The notes under the pieces are model-generated. The model did no database searches. It had not been told where the DNA came from and saw nothing but the letters and a program-made list of their open reading frames with translations. Source: Rurimicrobium sp040387755 (GTDB taxonomy: Bacteria; Bacteroidota; Bacteroidia; Chitinophagales; Chitinophagaceae). From it: a stretch of 64,000 bases of DNA. A program made the translations under genes and the position numbers. Numbering within the stretch: position 1 is the stretch's first letter; each line of letters starts with the position of its first letter. Positions 20,101-27,876 of this stretch are shown one piece after another. The stretch is taken from contig JAZKDB010000001.1 in the NCBI GenBank assembly GCA_040387755.1, forward strand, positions 124,001 to 188,000, given 5' to 3'.

Positions 20101-23100
20101 TGGTCCCGCAGGAGTGCCGAGACATAGTGTAACCAGAAATCCCACTGTAGGAGCCGAAGGCGTTGCGTAGACAATTACATTGATGGTAGTTCTGGGACTT
20201 TCACATCCGTTAGCAGAAGTTTGACTCACATAATATGATGTTGCTCCTGTGCTAGCAGTACTTGGTGTTGGTGCTGTGGTACTTCCAGTTCCTCCGGTAG
20301 GTGTTGAATACCATTTTAGTGAAATTCCGCTTGCAGTTAATGCTGAAGCAGTGGTACCTGAACAAAGTTCTACCGGGCTGGTAGAAGAGGGTGCAGTCGG
20401 CGTTGCATTGATAATCACTGTAATTGATTTACGAGGTCCTTCGCATCCTAAAGCATTGGTTTGACTAACGTAATATGTTGTTACTCCTGCAGCGGTTGTA
20501 GCTGGTGTTGGGGCAGTCGTTGTAGCAGTTCCGCCAGTGGCTGAAGTGTACCACTTAAGTGAGGTTCCGCTTGCTGTCAATACAGTAGCAGTTGCTCCCT
20601 GACAATAATTTATTGAATCGGTAGGTACGACAGGTTCTGCTGGCAATGGATTAATAGTTACACTTATACTGGTACGAGGACCTTCACATCCAGCAGCATT
20701 TGTTTGGCTTACATAATAAACAGTAGTACCTGTACTCGCCGTTGATGGTGTTGGTGCAGTTGAGCTGCCTGTACCTCCGCTGGCGGCCGTATACCATTTA
20801 AGTGAAGTGCCTGATGCTGTTAATGGTAAGGCAGTTGAGCCCTGGCAATAAGTAACAGGAGAAGTAACTGTTGGTATTGCAGGTAAAGAATTTATGTTTA
20901 CTGTAATACCTGCTCTTGGCCCTTCGCAACCAGAAGTATTAGTTTGACTTACATAATAGATTATTGAGCCTGCGGTTGATGTTGACGGTGTTGGTGCGGT
21001 TGAGCTGCCTGTACCTCCACTAGCCACCGTATACCATTTAAGCGAAGTTCCTGTTGCTGTTAATGGTGCGGCAGTCTCGCCTACACAATAATTAACAGGG
21101 GTACTTACTGTAGGGGCAAGAGGTGAGGCATTAATTGTAACAGTGATACTGTCTCTCGGACCTTCACAGCCAAGGGCTGAGCTTTGACTTACGTAATATT
21201 TTACTGTTCCTGCGGTACTTGTATTTGGTGTTGGTGTAGTCGTTGTTCCTGCACCGCCAGTTGGTGTAGAATACCATTTTAAAGACGTTCCGCTGGCCGT
21301 TAAAGCAGTGGCAGTAGCTCCCTGGCAGTAGGTGACAGGGGTAGTGACAACTGGGGTAGTTGGTAAAGGGTTGATGTTTACAATAATTGCTGCTCTGCTT
21401 CCTTCGCCACAACTGGATGTTTGACTTACATAAAAAGTATCAGATCCACTTGTTGCTGTGCTTGGTGTTGGCGCTGTAGTACTTCCCGTTCCTCCTATAG
21501 CATCAGTATACCATTTCAGGCTTGTTCCTGTTGCAGTCAGTGCAGATGCAGTTGCTCCAACACAATAATTTACAGGGCTGCTGACAGATGGGGTGCTTGG
21601 AGCAGCCTGAACATTTACTGTAATAGCAGCTCTAGGACTTTCGCATCCTGATGCATTTACCTGACTCACGTAGTATATTGTTGTAGAAACACTCGCAGTA
21701 GTTGGTACAGGTGCTGTAGTGCTTCCTGTACCTCCTGTTGCAGTTGTGTACCATAATAAGCTTGAGCCTGATCCGGCAGTGGCACTTAGTGCACTTGCAG
21801 TAGCCCCAACACAATAAACAACCGGAGATGTTACTGTTGGTGCGGCAGGATTGGCATTGATGTTTACAATAATCGAATCACGTGAACTTTCGCATCCCAA
21901 TACTGTTTGACTTACATAATATTTACTGGTACCGGCTATTGCTGTTGATGGAGTAGGTGTAGAAGTTACTCCACCGCCACCGGTTAATGTACTATACCAT
22001 TTCAGGCTAGTTCCTGTTGCAGACAATGCTGATGCAGTTGCTCCAACACAATAATTTACAGGTGAAACAACTGTTGGAGGACTTGGTTTGGCATTAATCA
22101 CAACACTAATAGATGCACGTGCACTTTCTCCGCAGCCAAATCTTGAAGTAGAACTTACATAGTAAATAGTTGTTCCTGCAGTTGTTGAACTTGGCGTTGG
22201 CGCAATAAGGCTTGGGCTACCACCTGTTGCTGTTGTGTACCATTTCAATGTGTCTCCGGTAGTGGTGATTGCAGACAATGCGATTGTTGTTGCTCCCTGA
22301 CAATAGGTAACGGGAGTTGTTACGGTTGGAGTAGCCGGAGTTGAATAAACGTTAACTGTAATGGCGGCTCTCAGTGATGGACAACTTGAAGTATCTGTCT
22401 GGCTGACATAATATGTTGTAGAACCCACAACTGCTGTACTTGGTGTAGGAGCAGTAGAGCTGCCAACTCCGCCATAGGGAACGGTATACCATATTAATCC
22501 TGTACCTGTTGCAGTAAGAGGAACAGCTGTGGCTCCTAAACAATAGTTAACAGGGGAAGTAACAATTGGAGCTGCTGGTGCAACATTTATTTTTACGATA
22601 ATTGAATCTCTCAAACTCTCACACCCGAAAGCATTAGTTTGGCTGACATAGTATGTTGTAGATCCTGCTGTTGATGTGCTTGGCGTAGGTGCTGTCGAGC
22701 TTCCCGTTCCGCCTGTTCTGGTAGAATACCATTTTAAAGATGTTCCTGTGGCCGTAAGTGGAAGTACTCCTGTATCTCCCTGACAATAAACCAGAGGAGA
22801 AATAACTGTGGGAGGAGCAGGAACTGGATTTATATTTACTACAATCGCGGTTCTAGAACTTTCACCACAGCTTGTCGTCTGACTGACGTAATAGGTTGTT
22901 GTTCCTGTTGATGATGTACTTGGAGTAGGAGCTGTAGCGCTTCCGGTACCTCCGGTAGCACTTGTATACCAAAGCAGGCTGCTGCCTGTAGCAGTTAAAG
23001 CTGTGGCAGTTGCGCCCATGCAATAATTTACCGGCGTTGTTGCTGTAGGTGCTGTAGGTAAAGGATTAACAATAACAGAAATAGATGCCCTTGCCCCTTC

Positions 23101-26085
23101 GCAACCATCTGTCGAAGTTTGACTGACATAATAAATTGTTGTTCCCGCACTGGTCGTACCTGGTGTTGGTGCTCCCGATAGGGCTGTTCCTCCTGTTGCA
23201 ACTGTGTACCATTTCAGGCTGCTACCTGTTGCTGTTAATGCCGATGCTGTAGTTCCGACACAATAGGTAACCGGGCTGCTCACTGTTGGTGCCGCAGGAG
23301 CAGGATTGATAGTGACAACAATCGCTGATCTTGAGCTTTCACATCCTGAGGCATTTGTTTGGCTGACGTAATAAGTAACTGTTCCTGCTGTTGCAGTACT
23401 TGGTGTAGGCGTTGTTGTTGTTCCGGTTCCACCTGTTGCAGTTGAATACCATTTCAATGTAGTTCCGGTGGCGCTTAATGCAGATGCTGTTGCTCCTTTA
23501 CAATAAGTAACAGGGGTTGTAACTGCGGGAGCTGCAGGAGTTGTATTTACATTCACCACAATACTTGCACGAGGTCCTTCACAACCTGCTGCAGAGGTTT
23601 GGCTGACATAGTAAGTTGTAGTGCCTGTTGCTGCGGTACTTGGTGTTGGTGCTCCGGATAATGCAGTGCCTCCGGTAGCTACGTTATACCATTTTAAACT
23701 GGTGCCGCTTGCTGTTAATGCAGATGCACTAATCCCTTCACAAAGATTTACAGGACTTGTAACAGTTGGTGCTGCTGGTAAGGCATTGATGATGACAACT
23801 ATTGCAGCACGGTTACTTTCACATCCACTGGTCGAAGAAGTTTGATTGACATAGTAAGTGGTGCTACCGGCTGTAACAGTACTTGGTGTTGGAGCTGTAG
23901 AACTACCGGTACCTCCTGTTGAGGTGGTATACCAGATTAGAGAGGTTCCTGTTGCTGTTAACGCCGATGCCGATGCGCCGATACAATAGGAAACCGGGGT
24001 GGTAACTGTAGGGACAGCGGGAGCAGCAGTTACGATAACAGAAATTGATTCACGGTCACTTTCGCAACCAGTGATGCTATTAGTTTGAGTTACATAGTAG
24101 GTCGTAGTGCCAGATGTACTTGTACTTGGTGTTGGAGCAGTTGCACTGCCAGTACCACCACTGGCTGTTGTGTACCATTTCAGCGAAGTTCCGCTTGCGG
24201 AGAGTGCAATTGCTGTTGCAAACTGACAATAATTGACTGGTGTTGAAACTGTTGGTTTTGATGGTTTTGCATTTACATTAACTGTAATGGCCGTTCTGCT
24301 ACTTTCACCACAACTTGTTGTTTGACTTACATAGTAGATGGTAGTGCCGGAGGTGCTGGTTGAGGGCGTTGGAGCTGTTGAGCTTCCTGTGCCACCAGTA
24401 GAGGTGGTATACCATTTCAGTGAAGTTCCTGATGCTGTTAATGCAGATGCTGTGGCTCCCTCACAATAATTAATCGGAGAACTGGCTGTTGGTGCTGTTG
24501 CCAGACTATTGACCACAACAGAAATGGAGGTTCTGGGTCCTTCGCAACCTGCGCTTGATGTTTGTGAAACGTAATAAGTTGTCGTTCCTGCAGCGGTTGT
24601 ACTAGGTATTGGTGCTGTTGTACTGCCCGTTCCGCCAGTAGCTGTCGTGTACCATTTAAGTGAGCTGCCACTTGCAGTCAATGCTGTAGCAGTAGCTCCC
24701 ACACAGTAGGTGACAGGGCTCGAAACTACAGGCGCAGCTGGCAAAGAGTTGACGATTACAGAAATAGAATCTCTGGGCCCTTCGCAACCATATGGCGAAA
24801 TAGATGCTACATAATATTTTGTCGTTCCTGCAGATGAAGTACCGGGAACCGGAGGGGTAGTAACACCGACTCCACCCACAGGACTTGTAAACCATTTTAG
24901 AGAAGTACCGGATGCCGAAAGAGCAACAGCGGTAGCGCCCACACAGTAATTTACAGGCGAAGTAACCGTGGGTTTTACCATATAATTGCAGACAAATCGG
25001 ATTCTATGATTTTCTCTGTCAGCCACATATAAATTTCCCCCTCCATCAGCGGTGACGCCAGTTGGGTAGTTTATTTGGGCCGAGGTGGCTAAACCACCAT
25101 CACCGCTATATCCTAATGTTCCGGTGCCGATTACTGTGCTGATATAACCAGTAACAGCATTTACTTTACGAATCCGGTGACTATATTGTACTGAGACATA
25201 CAAATGCCCTGAATCGTCAATTGCGATATCGGTTGGGTAGTTCAGATTAGCTGATGTTGCTGCTGCACCATCACCACTATATCCTGCAGTTCCAGATCCT
25301 GCAATTGTACTGATAAGGCCTGTTGATGCAGTGATTTTGCGAATTACATGACTAAATAAATCAGCGATATAAATATTCCCCGAAGCATCCACTTCAATTC
25401 CTGCGGGGTTTTGAAAGGTAGCGGAAGTAGCGGCAGCTCCGTCACCGGAATAGCTATAAGTACCTGTACCTGCAATGGTGCTTATATTGCCAGTTGACGC
25501 GTTTATTTTTCTGATCCTCTGATTGTACTGATCTGAGATATAAATATTTCCTGAAGCATCTAACGCTATTGCTACAGGATTGTTTAATTGTGCAGAGGTA
25601 GCGGCTCCGCCATCTCCGCTAAAGCCTGCTGTACCCGTACCTGCAATCGTAGAAATATTGCCTGTAGCTACTGTTATTTTACGGATTCGCTGGTTTCCCT
25701 GATCTGCTATATAAATATTGCCTGACCCATCAATAGCGATACCAGCCGGATAATTTAATTTAGCAGATGTGGCAGCACCACCATCACCACTAAAACCAGA
25801 TGTACTGGATCCTGCGATAGTGCTTATGTTACCGGTGCTGAAAGTTATTTTCCTGATTCGGTGGTTTCCCTGATCCGAGATATAGACATTACCGGAGCCA
25901 TCTCTGATAACGCTAACCGGCTGGGCCAATTCAGCAGATACAGCAAGGCCTCCATCTCCGCTAAAACTTGAGGAGCCGATTCCAGCTATAGTATTAATGT
26001 TTTGAGCAAAACTGCTTGCACAAAAAAACATTATTAAAAAGAAGAGAGTTCCGGCTCCTCCTTTTAAAAAGTAGTTTTTAGTCAT
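14164..26085 (-). CDS. Giant T9SS-exported surface protein with NHL propeller and 41 Ig-like repeats
   Basis: At 3973 aa it has the same layout as the downstream 2537-aa protein: signal peptide (1-28, ending SSFAQ), NHL propeller (29-370), 41 Ig_7-type repeats of about 80 aa (372-3653), three PKD/Ig-like domains and a T9SS type A sorting domain (IKIYPNPTPSKVTIETD to the end). The NHL region is nearly identical in sequence to the paralogue, while the signal peptides differ. Landmark repeats occur in the same order in both proteins; the extra units here sit in blocks at repeats 6-9, 16-18 and especially 24-40. It is presumably a very long adhesin anchored or released at the cell surface. No enzymatic domain is visible. 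Confidence 0.9.
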   Translation of the reverse strand: MTKNYFLKGGAGTLFFLIMFFCASSFAQNINTIAGIGSSSFSGDGGLAVSAELAQPVSVIRDGSGNVYISDQGNHRIRKITFSTGNISTIAGSSTSGFSGDGGAATSAKLNYPAGIAIDGSGNIYIADQGNQRIRKITVATGNISTIAGTGTAGFSGDGGAATSAQLNNPVAIALDASGNIYISDQYNQRIRKINASTGNISTIAGTGTYSYSGDGAAATSATFQNPAGIEVDASGNIYIADLFSHVIRKITASTGLISTIAGSGTAGYSGDGAAATSANLNYPTDIAIDDSGHLYVSVQYSHRIRKVNAVTGYISTVIGTGTLGYSGDGGLATSAQINYPTGVTADGGGNLYVADRENHRIRFVCNYMVKPTVTSPVNYCVGATAVALSASGTSLKWFTSPVGGVGVTTPPVPGTSSAGTTKYYVASISPYGCEGPRDSISVIVNSLPAAPVVSSPVTYCVGATATALTASGSSLKWYTTATGGTGSTTAPIPSTTAAGTTTYYVSQTSSAGCEGPRTSISVVVNSLATAPTASSPINYCEGATASALTASGTSLKWYTTSTGGTGSSTAPTPSTSTSGTTIYYVSQTTSCGESSRTAITVNVNAKPSKPTVSTPVNYCQFATAIALSASGTSLKWYTTASGGTGSATAPTPSTSTSGTTTYYVTQTNSITGCESDRESISVIVTAAPAVPTVTTPVSYCIGASASALTATGTSLIWYTTSTGGTGSSTAPTPSTVTAGSTTYYVNQTSSTSGCESNRAAIVVIINALPAAPTVTSPVNLCEGISASALTASGTSLKWYNVATGGTALSGAPTPSTAATGTTTYYVSQTSAAGCEGPRASIVVNVNTTPAAPAVTTPVTYCKGATASALSATGTTLKWYSTATGGTGTTTTPTPSTATAGTVTYYVSQTNASGCESSRSAIVVTINPAPAAPTVSSPVTYCVGTTASALTATGSSLKWYTVATGGTALSGAPTPGTTSAGTTIYYVSQTSTDGCEGARASISVIVNPLPTAPTATTPVNYCMGATATALTATGSSLLWYTSATGGTGSATAPTPSTSSTGTTTYYVSQTTSCGESSRTAIVVNINPVPAPPTVISPLVYCQGDTGVLPLTATGTSLKWYSTRTGGTGSSTAPTPSTSTAGSTTYYVSQTNAFGCESLRDSIIVKINVAPAAPIVTSPVNYCLGATAVPLTATGTGLIWYTVPYGGVGSSTAPTPSTAVVGSTTYYVSQTDTSSCPSLRAAITVNVYSTPATPTVTTPVTYCQGATTIALSAITTTGDTLKWYTTATGGSPSLIAPTPSSTTAGTTIYYVSSTSRFGCGESARASISVVINAKPSPPTVVSPVNYCVGATASALSATGTSLKWYSTLTGGGGVTSTPTPSTAIAGTSKYYVSQTVLGCESSRDSIIVNINANPAAPTVTSPVVYCVGATASALSATAGSGSSLLWYTTATGGTGSTTAPVPTTASVSTTIYYVSQVNASGCESPRAAITVNVQAAPSTPSVSSPVNYCVGATASALTATGTSLKWYTDAIGGTGSTTAPTPSTATSGSDTFYVSQTSSCGEGSRAAIIVNINPLPTTPVVTTPVTYCQGATATALTASGTSLKWYSTPTGGAGTTTTPTPNTSTAGTVKYYVSQSSALGCEGPRDSITVTINASPLAPTVSTPVNYCVGETAAPLTATGTSLKWYTVASGGTGSSTAPTPSTSTAGSIIYYVSQTNTSGCEGPRAGITVNINSLPAIPTVTSPVTYCQGSTALPLTASGTSLKWYTAASGGTGSSTAPTPSTASTGTTVYYVSQTNAAGCEGPRTSISVTINPLPAEPVVPTDSINYCQGATATVLTASGTSLKWYTSATGGTATTTAPTPATTAAGVTTYYVSQTNALGCEGPRKSITVIINATPTAPSSTSPVELCSGTTASALTASGISLKWYSTPTGGTGSTTAPTPSTASTGATSYYVSQTSANGCESPRTTINVIVYATPSAPTVGFLVTLCLGTPAGPLMATGSGLKWYTAPTGGTGSTTAPTPPTSSTGATYYYVSQTSSSGCEGPRAAILVNIDTLLSPPTVTTPVSYCQGATAVPLVASGSSLRWYAGSSTSYTTTAPTPSTSTAGTFKYYVSRVSTAGCEGYKDSITVTINPLPAAPVVTSPVNYCQNDSASALTAVGTSLKWYSTASGGTGTATAPTPVTTSTGTFTYYVSQTSSFGCEGSRASIVVTVNPLPAAPSVTSPVTYCQNATASPLSASGTSLKWYTTASGGTATTSAPTPNTTIAGTTTYYVSQTSALGCEGPRASIVVTINPLPAAPTVTSPVTYCVGETPTALTASGTSLKWYTSSSGGTGSSTAPTPSTATSSTITYYVSQTSALGCEGPRDSILVIVNSILPAPTVSSPVNYCLGATTSALTAVGSSLKWYTTATGGTASTTAPTPSSTAVGSTTYYVSQTTASGCEGLRATIVVNVNPLPTAPTVTTPVAYCMNATASALSASGSSLKWYTTASGGTGTATAPTPITTTAGTTIYYVSQTSTDGCEGPRAAITVNINPLPSLPTVTTPVTYCEGETAVPLTATGLSLKWYTVATGGTASTSAPTPGTAIAGTTKYYVSQTSALGCEGPRDSITVTVNPLPLAPTVTSPISYCVGETATALTATGTSLKWYSTASGAGGITTAPTPITSSAGTVTYYVSQTTALGCEGPRASIVVTVNPLPASPTATTPVTYCQNAAASALSATGTSLKWYTVSTGGTASSTAPTPGTATAGTTIYYVSQTTVLGCEGPRTAITVTVNPLPSVPVVTTPVTYCVGETATALSASGISLKWYTSATGGTASTIAPTPLTSTAGTTKYYVSQTSALGCEGPRDSITVIVNSLASTPTVISPVNYCKDEIASPLTATGTSLKWYTSATGGTASTIAPTPNTATAGSVTYYVSQSSGLGCEGPRASILVNVNPLPATPVVSSPVTYCVNATASALSATGTSLKWYTSSTGGTASTIAPTPVTTTAGTTKYYVSQTSALGCEGPRDSITVVVNPLPAPPTVTTPVAYCVAETASPLSATGVSLKWYTAASGGTGSSTAPTPSTATSGITKYYVSQTSALGCEGPRDSITVTVNPLPAAPTVTSPVTYCQNASATALTATGTSLKWYTSATGGTASSIAPIPNTASTGTTTYYVSQSSGLGCEGPRASIVVTVNPLPSAPSVTTPVTYCVDATASALTATGSSLKWYTVATGGTASSTAPIPNTSTAGTTVYYVSQTSTDACEGPRAAISVVINPLPAVPTVTTPVTYCQDAVASALSASGTSLKWYTSAIGGTASTIAPTPVTTIAGTTKYYVSQTSALGCEGPRDSITVTINPLPAAPTVTSPVVYCQNATAIALTASGVALKWYTTATGGTASTIAPTPSTLSAGSVTYYVSQTSGLGCEGPRASILVTINPLPAAPTVTSPVTYCVDASATALTASGTSLKWYTVASGGTASTSAPTPSTSIAGTTIFYVSQTSADACEGPRASITVVVNSLPAIPVVTSPVTYCQDATATALTAGGSSLKWYTTATGGTASTTAPTPSTTSSGTTIYYVSQTSALGCEGPRASITVVVNPTPSAPKVDSLIGYCVGAIASPLSATGINLKWYTTASGGTASVSAPTPSTAVPGITTYYVSQTSAFGCESSRASIKVEVTGKPDISIAPVGSAMFVFCKNDTVTLKANSTVTITSYQWFKNGILIPGATTDLLKVYANGYYKVLVKNKYDCEKDTTVYVFGDTLPDPILSPTELLFCPNVNIVLFTTPAYPKYTYEWYKNDTLVIGAKTDKLIINKAGDYYVRVTDSFGCVSLTNNSIASTYPPVLKPTILRFDPVLRLSNTYKTYQWYRNSKIIPGANSISYTMPSYGGKFWCIVTDGNDCSETSDTADSENNTAINNKGLTTKNIKIYPNPTPSKVTIETDLKIDVRVTDAIGKLILFKKDAKEIDLEPYADAVYFFTLIDNDGQIIAVEKINKISSTR
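15127..24972 (-). repeat. Coding tandem array: 41 Ig_7-type repeats
   Basis: These are 41 in-frame units averaging 80 codons. Units 24-40 are the most alike, many sharing the GCEGPR(A/D)SI..NPLPAAPTV linker, which points to more recent expansion of that block than of the ends. Confidence 0.85.
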
Positions 26086-26108
26086 ATACTTTTTTTGGTT
26101 TGGTAGTT

Positions 26109-26116
26109 CAAAGATA
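26109..26116 (-). promoter_or_regulatory. -7 box of the 3973-aa giant gene
   Basis: On the minus strand TATCTTTG is a perfect TAnnTTTG match, followed by GAACTACCAAACC as at the paralogue. The box is flanked by an 8-bp inverted repeat (TAGTTCAA / TTGAACTA) that could be an operator. Confidence 0.55.
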
Positions 26117-26397
26117 GTTGCTTGAACTATAGATTTATCATATTTAACGAAAATATTTTATTCGAAAACTGCTAATAGCAACTGTTTTGTTCGATTTTTT
26201 GAATTCTTTTAATAGGTAAATATAAAAAAATTGAATGTAAAAAATTGAAAAATTATATGAATTTTGAGATATAATATTTCATTGGTTTTACATAATCAAA
26301 ATGAAATTTTTGTTTTATAAAATGATATTATGATGTTTAATACTAATTATTTTTTGTCTGTAATTTATTTTTTATTTAACTAAAATAAAAAGAGCTC

Positions 26398-26427
26398 TTT
26401 GTTTTGAGTATAATTATAATACATTTG
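26398..26427 (+). promoter_or_regulatory. Promoter of the Crp/Fnr regulator gene
   Basis: TTTG (26398-26401) and a perfect -7 box TACATTTG (26420-26427) have an 18-bp spacer. The start codon is 47 nt further on. Confidence 0.6.
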
Positions 26428-26474
26428 CAAGGAGCCAGGCATACACAAATGTTGTTGGTCAAAATACACATACA

Positions 26475-27191
26475 ATGAAGGCCTCAAATCCGGTTTACGA
26501 ACATAATTGTACAACATGTAATTCTCGTTTACACTCTGTTTTTTCTGTGGTTGACGCTGAAAACATTGTGGATTTGAATGCACACAAGTCTTGTACAACT
26601 TACAAGAAGGGACAAGTTATTTTTTCGCAGAATGGTTTACCCTTGGGGTTATTCTGTGTCAATAATGGTAAAATAAAACTCTCTACATCGGGGCCAGATG
26701 GCAAAGAGCAAATTTTAAGATTGGTGAAAGGTGGAGATATCCTTGGCTATAGAGCTTTGATTTCTAATGACCGCTACCATTGCAATGCAATCGCTCTCGA
26801 AGATTGTTCTATTTGTGTTGTTGATAAAGCTTATTTTATGAAACTGGCGATGGAAAACCAGCAGCTTTGTCGTGCAATTTTCAAAAAAATAAGCGACGAT
26901 TTAAAAAAGGCAGAAGAGCATATTGTTTCCTTGTCTCAAAAAAATGTTCGGGAAAGAATGGCTGAAGCCTTGTTGTTTTTTAAGGCGACGTATGGTTATG
27001 AATCAGACAATCAGACACTCGCAGTGCAATTAAGCCGAGAGGAAATTGCCGATTTTGTTGGTACATCCACCGAAAGTGCTATACGACTTTTGTCCGAATT
27101 CAATAACGATAAGATTATTGAATTGGTAGCGAAGAAAATTAAAATTATCAATATCGATAAGCTTACCAAGACAGCGAATCTGCTGTACTAA
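26475..27191 (+). CDS. Crp/Fnr-family transcriptional regulator, likely regulator of the cbb3 locus
   Basis: The 238 residues have the two-domain Crp/Fnr layout: an N-terminal cyclic-nucleotide-binding-type beta-roll (about 30-145, with KKGQVIFSQNGLPLGLFCVNNGKIKL), a long dimerisation helix (about 150-175) and a C-terminal winged helix (about 186-215, LSREEIADFVGTSTESAIRLLSEF). Eight cysteines are present, including an N-terminal C12-x2-C15 pair and C103, C111 and C114. This recalls oxygen-sensing Fnr proteins but does not reproduce the full E. coli Cys spacing, so a cluster is possible and unproven. It lies directly upstream of genes with TGA-N6-TCA palindromes, the generic operator geometry of this family, and is the natural candidate to bind them. 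Confidence 0.92.
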   Translation: MKASNPVYEHNCTTCNSRLHSVFSVVDAENIVDLNAHKSCTTYKKGQVIFSQNGLPLGLFCVNNGKIKLSTSGPDGKEQILRLVKGGDILGYRALISNDRYHCNAIALEDCSICVVDKAYFMKLAMENQQLCRAIFKKISDDLKKAEEHIVSLSQKNVRERMAEALLFFKATYGYESDNQTLAVQLSREEIADFVGTSTESAIRLLSEFNNDKIIELVAKKIKIINIDKLTKTANLLY

Positions 27192-27218
27192 TTACCCCCT
27201 TTGAAGTCTCATACAGGT

Positions 27219-27290
27219 AATTATATGATAAGTGTCATATAATTGTACCATGCTTGTCATAGTTCATCCGTAGCAGTTTTATCAGCTTTG
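27219..27290 (+). promoter_or_regulatory. Crp/Fnr-type operator plus promoter of the 141-aa gene
   Basis: Half-sites AATTATATGA (27219-27228) and TCATATAATT (27235-27244) form a perfect 10-bp palindrome around TAAGTG, with the TGA-N6-TCA core centred at 27231.5. A -7-like box CAGCTTTG lies at 27283-27290, its centre exactly 55 bp downstream. The ATG follows after 19 nt. This puts the operator near -62, as in class I Crp/Fnr activation. Confidence 0.7.
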
Positions 27291-27309
27291 TTGACTAATT
27301 GATATTGTA

Positions 27310-27735
27310 ATGATGAGCAAAGGAATATTTGCAGCCACTCTTCCGTTTCAACCAGGACAGAAATTGTATTCCTATATTTTTAGTTTACTGGATGACGTTT
27401 TTCGTCTGCATTTTTCAAATGATGCAAATGACGGAAATTCAGCACTTTGTTCGCTTCTGCTCCAAGTCAAAAGCAAGTTATTAGAGATAAATGAATTTGA
27501 ATTATTGAGTGGGACTGCTCTGTTGTTTATTAATAGGGACGATGATGCACATTTTGATGAGACAAAACAACACAGAGATTCATCAATATTAGCAGAACAT
27601 CATATCCAGGATATTTCAGATTTAATAAGTCAAATTGAGAATGAACATTTTGATATGACCAATACACTAAGGGTTAAAATAGATACTTTAATTCCTGTTT
27701 TAAAATTGCTTTTCGGAAGAAATTGGGCTGTTTAA
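27310..27735 (+). CDS. Small unknown helical protein co-regulated with the cbb3 locus (141 aa)
   Basis: I do not recognise the family. The product is predicted cytoplasmic and mostly helical, with no signal peptide or membrane span. Its N-terminal KLYSYIFSLLDDVF and the later DISDLISQIENEHF parallel KLYPFIASLFQEVI and AISEWVSKIEQEAE at equivalent places in the next gene's product, so the two may be distant paralogues. The helical pattern and size recall hemerythrin-like bundles, but the His/Glu metal ligands of hemerythrin are not evident. It is preceded by a TGA-N6-TCA operator and promoter, and no strong terminator follows. An ATG one codon later is also possible as the start. The position between an Fnr-type regulator and ccoI suggests a role in microaerobic metabolism (inference). 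Confidence 0.65.
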   Translation: MMSKGIFAATLPFQPGQKLYSYIFSLLDDVFRLHFSNDANDGNSALCSLLLQVKSKLLEINEFELLSGTALLFINRDDDAHFDETKQHRDSSILAEHHIQDISDLISQIENEHFDMTNTLRVKIDTLIPVLKLLFGRNWAV

Positions 27736-27790
27736 GCCTTAATCTTTAATCTGTATCAAATTCTCCTGTTTTAAAGTCCTCCTCTAAAAG

Positions 27791-27856
27791 ATGAGTAATC
27801 TCATGTTTTGGCACCGTGATGGTCATAGTTTGTGGGCGTCTATTATTTGACTTTTG
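27791..27856 (+). promoter_or_regulatory. Crp/Fnr-type operator plus promoter of the 171-aa gene and ccoI
   Basis: ATGA-GTAATC-TCAT (27791-27804) has the TGA-N6-TCA core centred at 27797.5. A -7-like box GACTTTTG (27849-27856) is centred exactly 55 bp downstream, and the ATG at 27877 follows after 20 nt. The geometry is identical to the preceding and following operator-promoter pairs. Confidence 0.6.
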
Positions 27857-27876
27857 TATCCAAATTTGATTGTATT

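Larger units (their letters stand above)
26086..26474. other. AT-rich divergent intergenic region between a giant gene and the Crp/Fnr regulator
   Basis: These 389 bp hold the promoter of the 3973-aa gene at the left end and that of the regulator at the right end. The middle is extremely AT-rich with long A and T runs. I found no gene and no TGA-N6-TCA operator like those seen downstream. Confidence 0.6.

Noticed and set aside
27832..27876. GTG start adding 15 residues to the 171-aa protein
   Set aside because: It would place the start codon upstream of the predicted -7 box at 27849-27856.
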